A stretch of 26,214 nt of DNA, from NCBI RefSeq assembly GCF_049065735.1, contig NZ_JBAKHD010000016.1:1-26214 (forward strand). The letters run 5' to 3'. Below the pieces are notes generated by a model. It saw only the letters and a program-made list of their open reading frames with translations, did not search any database and was not told the DNA's origin. Both the position numbers and the translations under genes were made by a program. Numbering within the stretch: the stretch's first letter is position 1; each line of letters starts with the position of its first letter. This document shows positions 15,947 through 23,974 of this stretch, piece after piece. Source of the DNA: Paramesorhizobium sp049065735. GTDB lineage: Bacteria > Pseudomonadota > Alphaproteobacteria > Rhizobiales > Rhizobiaceae.

Positions 15947-16950
15947 GCCGCACGTGCCGTTTCAAAGAGCCAGCCGTCGAGTTCGGCGGCAATCGCAGGG
16001 TCGAGCAAATGGCGCTTTTCCATCCATTCATCGTCAAAGATCGTGCTCAGATATTTCTCGCCGCCGTCCGCGACGGTGGATACGACCGTGCCGCTTAATT
16101 TACCCGCAGCGATGAATTCCAGCGCCTTGTAGATGGCGCCGCCCGTCGAGCCACCGACGAGAATGCCTTTCCGCCGCGCTATATACCGCGCCGTCTCGAA
16201 GGCCTGCGTGTCGTTCACCTGCACGCCTTCATCGATGCAGCTATAGTCCAGCACCTTGCCGACCTCATCTCCGGCGGGCGTGCCGGTTCCGGACTGATAA
16301 TAAGGATGACCCGGCTTGCCGAAAATGATCGACCCCGCAGGTTCCACGGCGACGGTGCGGATGGCCGGGTTGTGGCGTTTGAGGCGCTGCGAAATGCCCG
16401 TCATCGAACCGCCGGTACCAACGCAGCCGACAAACGCATCCAAACCGTCCGGAAGCTGGGCCAACAGTTCGTCGACATAACCGGCATAGCCTTCCGGATT
16501 GGCCGGATTGTCCGACTGGTTCATGAAAAGGGCCCCGGGAAGCTGAGCGCCCAGTTGCGCCGCCAGCCGCTGGCGTTCCACAACGGCCACCTCATCTTCG
16601 CCGAAATCGCCTTCGACATAGCGGATTTCCGCGCCGAGAGCCCGCATCATGCGGATTTTGTCTGGCGCGGCGTGGTGATCCACCACGGCGATGAAATTGA
16701 GGCCGAACTCCAGCGCCGCCAAAGCCAGCCCAGTGCCCGTATTGCCGGATGACGACTCGACGATCGTACCGCCGGGCGCAAGGCGGCCATCGCGAAGCGC
16801 GGCAATGACCATGCTGCGCGCCATGCGGTCCTTCATCGAGCCGCCCGGGTTGTTCTTCTCCATTTTCAGCACCAGCGTGCTGTTCCGGCTGGGAACGGGG
16901 ATAGATATTACCGGCGTCCGGCCGATCAATTCGGTCACCTGGGTATGCAT
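15943..16950 (-). CDS. sbnA: SbnA-like PLP synthase for ACEGA (2,3-diaminopropionate pathway)
   Basis: The protein has 335 residues, a fold-type II PLP enzyme of the cysteine synthase family. PLP lysine K40 lies in NNPGGSMKDRMAR, the phosphate loop is ESSSGNTGTG, and GTGGSMTG and GGSTGGAIYKALEF follow. The segment SIIFG after VAVEPAG and the C-terminal KYLSTIFDDEWMEK are close to what I recall of SbnA and set it apart from plain CysK. SbnA joins O-phosphoserine and glutamate to form ACEGA, the precursor of Dap. I chose the ATG at 16950, which has GAAGAGG at the right distance; a GTG at 16956 overlaps the upstream stop. The neighbouring SerK-like gene would supply O-phosphoserine. Confidence 0.88.
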   Translation of the reverse strand: MHTQVTELIGRTPVISIPVPSRNSTLVLKMEKNNPGGSMKDRMARSMVIAALRDGRLAPGGTIVESSSGNTGTGLALAALEFGLNFIAVVDHHAAPDKIRMMRALGAEIRYVEGDFGEDEVAVVERQRLAAQLGAQLPGALFMNQSDNPANPEGYAGYVDELLAQLPDGLDAFVGCVGTGGSMTGISQRLKRHNPAIRTVAVEPAGSIIFGKPGHPYYQSGTGTPAGDEVGKVLDYSCIDEGVQVNDTQAFETARYIARRKGILVGGSTGGAIYKALEFIAAGKLSGTVVSTVADGGEKYLSTIFDDEWMEKRHLLDPAIAAELDGWLFETARAA

Positions 16951-16952
16951 AG

Positions 16953-18326
16953 TCACACCTCTTCAATCGTGTCAGGAACGAGCGTAAATCCTTCATCCGC
17001 GCTCCGCCTCACGCAGAGACGGTCGGGCATGGGGTGGCGATGGAATTCATTTTCGAGGAGATCCATCTGGTAGCCGGCGGTGTTGGCATAGACCAGCAGG
17101 TCGCCCGCCTCGGGCGCAGCCGGGAAGCTCAGCCACCGGTTGCTGATCACGTCGTCATCGAGGCAACTATGCCCGGCCAGATAAGCGCGGATCGGTTTCG
17201 ATGTCCCGGACCGTTTCGCGGATGGCACAAGGATGGGATCGACCAGGAACTCCGAGGCGAACCAGGTTTCGCAGGCGCTAAAACTGCTGCCTTCAAGGAA
17301 GATGACATGAAAGTCTGGATCAAGCGCCTTCACGCGCGTGATCCGGAAGGCCGTGATCGCTGCCTGATCGGCCAGCGCGCGCCCCGGCTCCACAGCCAGG
17401 ATCAGCCCCTCCCGCGTGAAATATTCCGCTACGGAAAAGGTTTCGCTGATCGGCTCCCGCAAAAGCCTGCGAAGCCAGTCCGAGGCCGAAAGGGCGCTCC
17501 CATAGGGATAGAACGAGGCGGGAACTTTTCCGGTGCGATAGTCGTCCGGACTTTGTAAGGCCAGATGCGCCTGATACCGGGCCTCCTCGACATAGCGGAC
17601 GGGAAGACCGCCGCCTATATCGATCATCCGTGGTGACAAGCCCATGGCCCGCGCCTCGGCAATCAGTCCGGCAGTTTCTTTCAGCGCCTCGGCCCGGTCT
17701 TCCCAGCGATAGCCGCCAAGATGAAAGTGAAAACCATCGAAACGCAGGCGGCTCTCCCCAGCGATGCGTGCAAGACAATGGCGAACCGCTTCCGCCGCCA
17801 TGCCGAAGCGGCTCTGGCTTTGGCTTATCGGCCTCAGGCGCAGGAGGATCGGCTGTGCAGGTGCGCCCGGTGCAAGGCAATTGATGAGGTCCTGCAACTC
17901 TTCAGGAGAATCGACGGAGATCAGCGCGCCACAGCCGATGAGTTCTCTATGGAATGCAGCTGTCTTGGCGGGGCCCGTCGCGACAAGCCCCGCACCATCA
18001 GCGCCAAGCCGTCTTGCATCGCGAAGTTCGTACTGGCTGGAAACATCGATACCGGCGCCCGCATCGAGGGCAGCTTTGACCAGCCCCGGCGATTTGTTGA
18101 CCTTCGCGCCATAATAGACCGCGTGATCGACGCCCCTTTCCGCCAGCACCTCCCTCAAGGCGCCCAAATTTTCCTGTAGCGCGTCCGGCCAGACGAGATT
18201 GAGCGGCGAGCCATGCCGGGACACCCAGTCAAGCAGCAACGAGCCATGCTTTGCGAGGAGCTCCGCCGTTTCCAAGCGCAAAAGCGGGGGTAGACCAGCG
18301 CCAGGCTTAAGAAGGTAAAAGGTCAT
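16953..18326 (-). CDS. sbnH: SbnH-like PLP decarboxylase (fold III, LysA family)
   Basis: The protein has 457 residues from the ATG at 18326, one base after the upstream stop; longer in-frame readings lie inside that gene. The alanine-racemase-type barrel carries PLP lysine K75 in YYGAKVNKSP, the HFHLGG motif at 200-205, IDIGGG at 235-240 and EPGR at 313-316. The C-terminal sheet domain has GHSCLDDD (C388) and NTAGYQMD, the residues that complete the active site across the dimer. In staphyloferrin B synthesis SbnH decarboxylates citryl-Dap to citryl-ethylenediamine, and FslC plays the matching role for rhizoferrin. Context favours the same reaction here over lysine biosynthesis. Confidence 0.87.
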   Translation of the reverse strand: MTFYLLKPGAGLPPLLRLETAELLAKHGSLLLDWVSRHGSPLNLVWPDALQENLGALREVLAERGVDHAVYYGAKVNKSPGLVKAALDAGAGIDVSSQYELRDARRLGADGAGLVATGPAKTAAFHRELIGCGALISVDSPEELQDLINCLAPGAPAQPILLRLRPISQSQSRFGMAAEAVRHCLARIAGESRLRFDGFHFHLGGYRWEDRAEALKETAGLIAEARAMGLSPRMIDIGGGLPVRYVEEARYQAHLALQSPDDYRTGKVPASFYPYGSALSASDWLRRLLREPISETFSVAEYFTREGLILAVEPGRALADQAAITAFRITRVKALDPDFHVIFLEGSSFSACETWFASEFLVDPILVPSAKRSGTSKPIRAYLAGHSCLDDDVISNRWLSFPAAPEAGDLLVYANTAGYQMDLLENEFHRHPMPDRLCVRRSADEGFTLVPDTIEEV

Positions 18327-18327
18327 G

Positions 18328-18738
18328 TCAGCTTCCCACCGCGCGCAGGGGCACTGCACCATGCAACAGCGCCAGGGGCAGGTCGCAGGCGGGCAAAGCA
18401 TTGCCGAATATATGGCGTGTCGTTTTAATCGGAAACTTTCCGCCGCTGCGCACCATTGCATAGATAATGGCCGGCGTAATGACTTCACCCAGTCGCCAGC
18501 CCTCCACCCGCACGGTGTTATAATCGAGCAGGATCACCGGAAGAGCCGCAAGCCCCAGGCGATGGGCAACGGCCAGACGATGATGGCCATCCATGACGAA
18601 GAGCGCATCTTTTTCCACTGCGATGGGTACGGTCCAGCAGCCCGCCTGCAAAATACTCTTTTGCAGCGCATCGACCCTTTCGGAATCAACTTCTTCGGTA
18701 GGAATCAGCCGGTTTGGGGAGACCAAGCAATAATCCAT
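18328..18738 (-). CDS. SerK/SbnI-like free-serine kinase, single ParB-fold domain
   Basis: The protein has 136 residues. VSPNRLIPTEEVDSERVDAL, then FVMDGHHRLAVAHRLGLAALPV (D50, H52, H53, R54) form the ParB/sulfiredoxin-like core. KFPIKTTRHIFG and the ending CDLPLALLHGAVPL match the C-terminal parts of SerK-type serine kinases. SbnI in Staphylococcus and SerK in Thermococcus phosphorylate free L-serine to O-phosphoserine; SbnI feeds SbnA. This version is about half the length of SbnI (about 254 residues) and would be a minimal form. The ATG at 18738 has GAGGTGG upstream. It is the first gene of the operon, and its stop is one base before the decarboxylase start. It could also be a ParB-like regulator, but the operon position favours kinase. 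Confidence 0.78.
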   Translation of the reverse strand: MDYCLVSPNRLIPTEEVDSERVDALQKSILQAGCWTVPIAVEKDALFVMDGHHRLAVAHRLGLAALPVILLDYNTVRVEGWRLGEVITPAIIYAMVRSGGKFPIKTTRHIFGNALPACDLPLALLHGAVPLRAVGS

Positions 18739-18779
18739 AAACCCACCTCACATCCATCAACCAATGGCGGCAATATATA

Positions 18780-18794
18780 TGAGTCGTTTACTCA
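18780..18794. promoter_or_regulatory. IRO-type iron operator of the siderophore operon
   Basis: TGAGTCGTTTACTCA is a perfect 5-bp-arm palindrome and fits TGA-N9-TCA. It lies 42 bp upstream of the first gene's start. On the minus strand it falls between a -35-like TTGGCA and the AT-rich CATATATATT, so a bound repressor would block the promoter. It is the third such site in the window; each iron transcription unit with a visible start has one. Confidence 0.72.
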
Positions 18795-18829
18795 AGTTTA
18801 TGCCAATTAGGAGGGAGTTCAATCAGAAT

Positions 18830-19140
18830 TTTTCGTCAGCTGTCTCTGTCAACGACAATCTCGCCCAGATCCGGCTTTGATGATGCCTGCCTTAACCACA
18901 TCAGCAATGTCGCTCATGGGTAAGCAAATCCGGCATCTCGTGGCGGGGGAACGATTTGTTTCGCTTGGCTTCGCCGCGTGCCGCCCTCATGATAGCGGTC
19001 GCGGCTGGCGATTTCGCGCAGGTTGTGCTCAGCGACGAGGTTGCGCGCGCCGAGGATCGAGATTTCCAGTTCCTTCTCGATCTTCTTGATCGAGATCCCA
19101 TGGAGTCCGAACCCATGGAATGGCACGATCTGCGGGGCAG
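18830..19140 (-). other. Decayed coding remnant of unknown origin
   Basis: GC-rich DNA between the siderophore operon and the large AT-richer gene. The minus strand has protein-like but broken stretches: HGISIKKIEKELEISILGA in one frame at about 19110-19050, and PDLGEIVVDRDS with a stop in another at about 18875-18835. No frame stays open and I recognise no family. The large gene's last codons (19029-19140) are read from this DNA. It may be the scar of an older gene or mobile element. Confidence 0.35.
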
Positions 19141-22100
19141 ATTGTTTCGAGATTGTGGAATAGCGATCCGTCGGTTAATTTTTTATAAGTCTCCATAATC
19201 TTGAGGTAGGCGTCAAAAACGCTCGCCCCTTGCTCCCTTCGCTGACATAGCAGCTTCATCCGCGCCTCCGGCGTCGAACTCTGTCTGAGCTGTTGCTTGA
19301 TTTCATACAGCGGGAGGTTCTGTTTATCGAACCATTCCCTCAAATCTTCCAGCAGGTTTCGAGGCACTTCAGCAAAGATGTCCTTTTTTGAACCGGGAGC
19401 AAAATGTTCCGCAGCCAGGGGATCCTCCACCTTGGTTTTGAAAAGCTTTTCAAAACGCCAAAATTCGCTGATAGCTCGCTTTGGTGAGGACTCCCTGACC
19501 TCTGCGGCGAATTTCTCAAAACTCCTGACGATGTCCAAGACAATAGAGTTATTGAAGTACAGATTCATGATTTCATTATTTTGACGGCGATTCCGATCTG
19601 TGTCGGTCTTCCCAGAAAAGACAGAAAAATAGTCATGAGTATCTTTATCTTTGGTCAGATGATCTATAAAATTCATTTTCAAATTATTATATTGCAGAAT
19701 ATGAAATAAAATGTCGTTACCGAGCCATGCGTTTACAATTGTTTCCTTAGATTCCGTCCAGCCGAATACTCCCCCACCCCCTATGGGAAGGGTGGGAATT
19801 TTAGGTTTGAATAATAATCCCGTTTTGCCGCTGTCGGTGACCTTGACAAACTGAAGCATCTCTTTGCGAGGAACCCCGGTCCGGTCTTCCGCAGGCTGGC
19901 GGTATATGTACGTTGTCGTTTGACCACCGAAGGTGTCCGAGGATAATATCCCATCATATACGCTGGAACTTTTGTCCGGAGGCCTCGATAAAATCGACAC
20001 TGACTCCATACCGCCCTTCACCTTTACTTCCCGATAATTTCCTCGCCGGGTGATATCCGGGTGGTGGTTGAGCTGATAGTCTGTCGCGGTGTATTGGACA
20101 TTGCCTTGCGCTGGCTTGTAGTCTCCTGCCGATCCGAAGGCTGGAAGAAGTGCTGTTAACTCGATAGCCCCTAACGACCGCCGCCAGCTTCCGGCGGATT
20201 GTAAACTGCTGTACCGAAGCAGGTCATGATCCGTTCTTTTTAAATATTTTTTCTCTAGAATATTTTTCGTGTCGTCATATAGCGTGTCTGCCGTTTGACT
20301 TTCACTGAGAAAACGGGCTTTGGCGGCGTCATCCAACATTCGATTTTTAGCAGTTTTTTGCTTAAGCTCTGCCAGTTCGACACCAAGCTTTCCAAGCCCA
20401 AGGCTGAACTCGCCATAACTTTGCGCAATAAATTTGTCTTCATTACTTCGGAGGTGATTTAGATCGTAATTATTGCCCCATACAAGCCGGTTTATATCAT
20501 AAAGTCTATCGTCATTTTCGTATTTGATAAACTTAATATATTTATCCCGCAACGCGCATAGTCTGTTGGCGATTTCTTCAAATGTTTCTGCGCGCCCTTG
20601 GGCCAATTGAGCGACGGTCTGCCTTTTTATGTCTTCCGGATAACTTTCGATGACTTGGTTGAGAAGCCGCCGGGAAGTTGAGATACTCTTCGTTGTCTCT
20701 GGGGACAAACGCATGTGGATTGTCATAGGTATCTCCAGATGAAATTTATCTCCTTGGGACGTCTGCGCCGCAGAGGCGCTGAAGCCTATTGGGTCAGCGC
20801 CCACATCACCAATGACCTTTACGCCCTTTTTTTTCGGGCCGGTTACAGTGACTCCGCCTCCTATCTTACCCTTAACGTTCCCCGAGAGCCTGGAGACGGC
20901 AGCTGCAGCGAGAGGGTAGACCTCGGTTACGATATTCCTCGGCAGGTTCAGCGGTACATTATTTGAATTTTTTATGCGGGTGTGCAAACAATCAGCTATT
21001 GGCTGATATACTTGTTTAATCGAATCTATAAGCTGCGGGTCCCCGATCTTCTCAGCAAGCGATAGAATTTTCCGTTGATTGGCGATACCTTTGGAAATCT
21101 TGCTGGTCGTGAGATAAAGAGGAGCGTTCTCGTCATGACCTGAGAGACCGACCAGTTTACCTGGGACATTTTCACCTTTGCGGATAAAATGATAGCTTTT
21201 GCGAACGAGCGGGGCAGCTGACTTAGTCCAGCCCACGACATTTTTTTTACTACTGCATCGATCATTCAGGCGGTGTATCTGCGCCGTTTCTAGATCGTGC
21301 GCCACGGTCATAGTCTCCCAGGCCCCAGCGCCGCCGAGTTCGGCGCTGCCATTGGCACTGACTGGACCGTCGGTACCGCAGCTAACCGTCCCCTTCAGGC
21401 CTCCCCCCCGCTCCTTCATATAAAGGATGTCTCCTTCCTCGTTTGCGGCAAATGTTCTCTTGCTTGTTAACTCACCTTCTGGCCCCGCTTGTACGACCTT
21501 GCCGAAGACGACTTTTCCCGACAGCTTCGATTCGCCTGTCAGCTGGGTTCCGGTGACATGATGTTCCAGGCCCTGCTGCACAGAACGCGGAAGCCGAGCG
21601 ATCTCACGATACGCTCCCTCCTTAATCAGCGTGGGGGCAGCATGAGACAGATGGAACCGCTTCAACTCCGTAAAAAGCCTGGGTAGATTTTCATGTGCCG
21701 CAGTCGATGTCCCGTTTCTCTGCGCCTCTTTTTTGAGCTGTTCTGACAGCTTGGCGGCTTTTCGGAAGGTATCGACGATCTTGAGATATTGAGTGCTATT
21801 GAAGTTTCCATCGCCTACGTCCATCCATTGTATCTTATCGAGTCGGGCACATAGCTCGGTTGCTTTAGGCTCCCATTCATCCCAGATTTTGCCTACAGTA
21901 TCCTCGAGAGCCGCCATTATGCGCCAGAGCTGCTCGGTGGTGGGTTCGCAACCTGGTTCGTCTATCGATGGCGACGTTTCTCCGCCTGGAGCGCCAACGG
22001 GCGATCCCTCCGCTATCCGATTCTGATTGCCTTCCTCATAAGCTTGAGCAGCAGTGCTGGTGACAGCTGGACGCACATTTTGCATTGAGCTGGAGCTGCT

Positions 22101-22202
22101 CCGGGAGCTTTGGGGCACAGGAGGGCGACCAGGAGCCGCGGGACGAACGTAACGTTCAATTCCGGGTGAAGCCGATGAGGCAGTGGAAGTTATACGACCC
22201 AT
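19029..22202 (-). CDS. Large orphan protein, candidate secreted effector
   Basis: The protein has 1057 residues, starting at the ATG at 22202 behind AAAGGGAGC; a TTG start ten codons upstream is weaker. The N-terminus is Ser/Pro/Ala-rich (MGRITSTASSASPG..., SSRSSSSS), without a Sec signal or membrane helix, like type III effector N-termini. A helical region follows (about 95-200), then a Gly-rich beta-looking part (about 215-330), helices (370-700), and a second beta-rich part containing SAGSWRRSLGAIELTALLP and LFKPKIPTLPIGGGGVFGW (about 705-870). I see no catalytic motif. Size and layout recall large effectors such as the AWR/RipA group, but I cannot confirm homology. The DNA is lower in GC than the neighbouring operons, which suggests transfer. 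The last 30 or so residues (AIPWVRTPWDLDQEDREG...) come from the unrelated GC-rich remnant, so the natural C-terminus may be lost. Confidence 0.7.
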   Translation of the reverse strand: MGRITSTASSASPGIERYVRPAAPGRPPVPQSSRSSSSSMQNVRPAVTSTAAQAYEEGNQNRIAEGSPVGAPGGETSPSIDEPGCEPTTEQLWRIMAALEDTVGKIWDEWEPKATELCARLDKIQWMDVGDGNFNSTQYLKIVDTFRKAAKLSEQLKKEAQRNGTSTAAHENLPRLFTELKRFHLSHAAPTLIKEGAYREIARLPRSVQQGLEHHVTGTQLTGESKLSGKVVFGKVVQAGPEGELTSKRTFAANEEGDILYMKERGGGLKGTVSCGTDGPVSANGSAELGGAGAWETMTVAHDLETAQIHRLNDRCSSKKNVVGWTKSAAPLVRKSYHFIRKGENVPGKLVGLSGHDENAPLYLTTSKISKGIANQRKILSLAEKIGDPQLIDSIKQVYQPIADCLHTRIKNSNNVPLNLPRNIVTEVYPLAAAAVSRLSGNVKGKIGGGVTVTGPKKKGVKVIGDVGADPIGFSASAAQTSQGDKFHLEIPMTIHMRLSPETTKSISTSRRLLNQVIESYPEDIKRQTVAQLAQGRAETFEEIANRLCALRDKYIKFIKYENDDRLYDINRLVWGNNYDLNHLRSNEDKFIAQSYGEFSLGLGKLGVELAELKQKTAKNRMLDDAAKARFLSESQTADTLYDDTKNILEKKYLKRTDHDLLRYSSLQSAGSWRRSLGAIELTALLPAFGSAGDYKPAQGNVQYTATDYQLNHHPDITRRGNYREVKVKGGMESVSILSRPPDKSSSVYDGILSSDTFGGQTTTYIYRQPAEDRTGVPRKEMLQFVKVTDSGKTGLLFKPKIPTLPIGGGGVFGWTESKETIVNAWLGNDILFHILQYNNLKMNFIDHLTKDKDTHDYFSVFSGKTDTDRNRRQNNEIMNLYFNNSIVLDIVRSFEKFAAEVRESSPKRAISEFWRFEKLFKTKVEDPLAAEHFAPGSKKDIFAEVPRNLLEDLREWFDKQNLPLYEIKQQLRQSSTPEARMKLLCQRREQGASVFDAYLKIMETYKKLTDGSLFHNLETICPADRAIPWVRTPWDLDQEDREGTGNLDPRRAQPRR

Positions 22203-22486
22203 AACGTTTGCTCCCTTTGGTATTCTTTTCAATAAAATGACTGATAACGTGACTGTTCGATTAAACGACCAGAGATTGGAATTTACAGCTTCAAATTCTT
22301 ATAATCGTTATTCTGTGACCGGTCGGCTTGCCGGCGGCGAGAATCGTTACCGACAAACCGGAATGCACCGGACAAATTGAATTGATATTTCGGAAGCTGG
22401 GAGGAACTTGTTAATAGAGCTCAAGGCGACGTCATGTGGCGCGTATCAGCAGCCCGGCCACATCTCGCTGGCCTGTGCGTTACCAG
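22203..22486 (-). other. Intergenic: upstream region of the large orphan gene
   Basis: 284 bp without a gene between the carnitine operon's end and the large orphan gene, both on the minus strand. It holds an inverted repeat GAATTT-N8-AAATTC (22279-22298), about 77 bp before the start codon, in AT-rich DNA, and a GTTATCA word about 40 bp before the start that also occurs upstream of the 997 and 2792 genes. I see no clear tts, hrp or PIP box and no terminator for the carnitine operon. Confidence 0.4.
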
Positions 22487-23974
22487 CTATTTTCTCTGGC
22501 CCACATAACGCCCCATGGCGGCAGGCTTCGGCAATTGCACCTGCGTGTCGTGGATTGCCATCAGCTCTTCGAGCAAGCTTACACCGGCAGGAGAGGCCTT
22601 GGCCGCCTTGCTGTCCACATGGAGTAGCATTTGTTCGGCGCTGGCGATTTCGGACTCTCCTCGCTGGAGGCTGTGGAAGAGATGAACGCGCTTCTCGTCG
22701 AAGGATAGCAGCCGGGTTTCGACGTAAAGCTCGTCGCCGCATTTGGCTTCCGCGCGATGCATCAAATGGGTCTCGACGGTATAATAGCTTCGTCCCGATT
22801 GAAGATAGGCCTCGTCCACGCCGATACGGGCCAAAAACCGGTCGGTCGCCTGGCCGAACAGATCGAGATAGCGATGCTCGGTCATGTGGCCGTTATAGTC
22901 GATCCATTCGGGGATGACGCGGCAGTGAAGTAGCCGCAATCCGCCTTCGGGCGTAGCATTTTCCGAAGGAGTGGCAGCCTGCAAACGCGCCGTATAGGCA
23001 TTGAGCAGCTTGCCCGCTCCCCAGCCCTCGCCGTTTTGCTGCCGCGACAGGGCGCGGATAATGGCGACCAGATTTTCATCGCGGATCGTCTCGAGGTCGC
23101 GGATCGAAAGCCCCTCATTCTGCGCATCCGACTGCCCGGCGATGCGTTCGATCAGCGGATCGTCGAGTTCGGGAACGTCGGTCAAGCGGGTCCACGGCCA
23201 TTGCAACGCCGGGCCGAACTGGGCAAGGAAATGGCGCATTCCCGCAGGCCCGCCCGCTATCCGGTAGGTCTGGAACAGCCCCATCTGCGCCCAGCGCAGG
23301 CCGAAGGAATAGCGGATGATGTCGTCGATCTGCTCCACCGTGGCGATGCCGTCCCGAACCAACCACAGCGCCTCGCGCCAGAGCGCCTCCAGAAGCCGGT
23401 CGCCGACAAAAGCGTCGATTTCCTTTTCGAGGACTACAGGCTCCATGCCCGTTTGGCGGTAGAGGGCAGCGGCCTTGTCTATTGTCTCGGTGGCGGTCTT
23501 CTCGCCGGGGACGAGTTCGACCAAGGGCAGCAAATAGACCGGATTATAGGGATGAGCGACGAGCAGCCGCTCGGGATGCCGCAGGTCTGCTTGCAGCCTG
23601 CTTGGAAGGAAGCCCGAGGTGGAGGAAGCGATCAGAGCGTCCGTTGGGCAGCTTTTTTCGATCTCGCCCAAAACCGCCAGCTTGAGATCGAGCCGCTCGG
23701 GCACGCTTTCCTGAATCAGGGCCGCGCCGGATACGGCTTCAGCGAGCGACGCGGAAAAGCTGAGCCGGCCTTCCGTGGGCAGTCGAACAGGTGTAAGCGC
23801 CGCAAGAGCGCGCCGGGCATTGCCGACCATGTGCTCGGTCGTTGCCTGGGCGTCTGGCGAGGGGTCGTAAACCGCGACATCGAACCCATTGGTGAGAAAG
23901 CGGGCCGCCCAGCCGCCGCCGATAACGCCGCTGCCGATGCAGGCGATCTTGAGATTCCGGCTATCCATGGCCAT
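22487..23974 (-). CDS. lcdH: L-carnitine dehydrogenase fused to betainyl-CoA thioesterase
   Basis: The protein has 495 residues. Residues 1 to about 320 are a 3-hydroxyacyl-CoA dehydrogenase-type NAD enzyme: KIACIGSGVIGGGWAARF (Rossmann), IQESVPERLDLK, ASSTSGF, AHPYNPVYLLPLVELVPG and VGDRLLEALWREAL. The C-terminal part, from about 345, is a hotdog thioesterase (VIPEWIDYNGHMTEHRY). The first half oxidises L-carnitine to 3-dehydrocarnitine; the second hydrolyses betainyl-CoA to glycine betaine. This fusion is known in rhizobia and Agrobacterium; in Pseudomonas the parts are separate (CdhA, CdhB). I chose the ATG at 23974, which overlaps the BKACE stop (TGATG) behind AAGGG; GTG at 23977 and ATG at 23968 are also possible. 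It is the second gene of a two-gene operon. Confidence 0.93.
   Translation of the reverse strand: MAMDSRNLKIACIGSGVIGGGWAARFLTNGFDVAVYDPSPDAQATTEHMVGNARRALAALTPVRLPTEGRLSFSASLAEAVSGAALIQESVPERLDLKLAVLGEIEKSCPTDALIASSTSGFLPSRLQADLRHPERLLVAHPYNPVYLLPLVELVPGEKTATETIDKAAALYRQTGMEPVVLEKEIDAFVGDRLLEALWREALWLVRDGIATVEQIDDIIRYSFGLRWAQMGLFQTYRIAGGPAGMRHFLAQFGPALQWPWTRLTDVPELDDPLIERIAGQSDAQNEGLSIRDLETIRDENLVAIIRALSRQQNGEGWGAGKLLNAYTARLQAATPSENATPEGGLRLLHCRVIPEWIDYNGHMTEHRYLDLFGQATDRFLARIGVDEAYLQSGRSYYTVETHLMHRAEAKCGDELYVETRLLSFDEKRVHLFHSLQRGESEIASAEQMLLHVDSKAAKASPAGVSLLEELMAIHDTQVQLPKPAAMGRYVGQRK

Noticed and set aside
16953..18326. Diaminopimelate decarboxylase (lysA) for lysine biosynthesis
   Set aside because: The fold is the same, but the position between SerK-like and SbnA-like genes with coupled starts fits the SbnH role better.
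22279..22298. Inverted repeat as a tts box or other type III regulatory box for the large orphan gene
   Set aside because: It has 6-bp arms but does not match the conserved tts-box core well enough; I keep it only as an inverted repeat.
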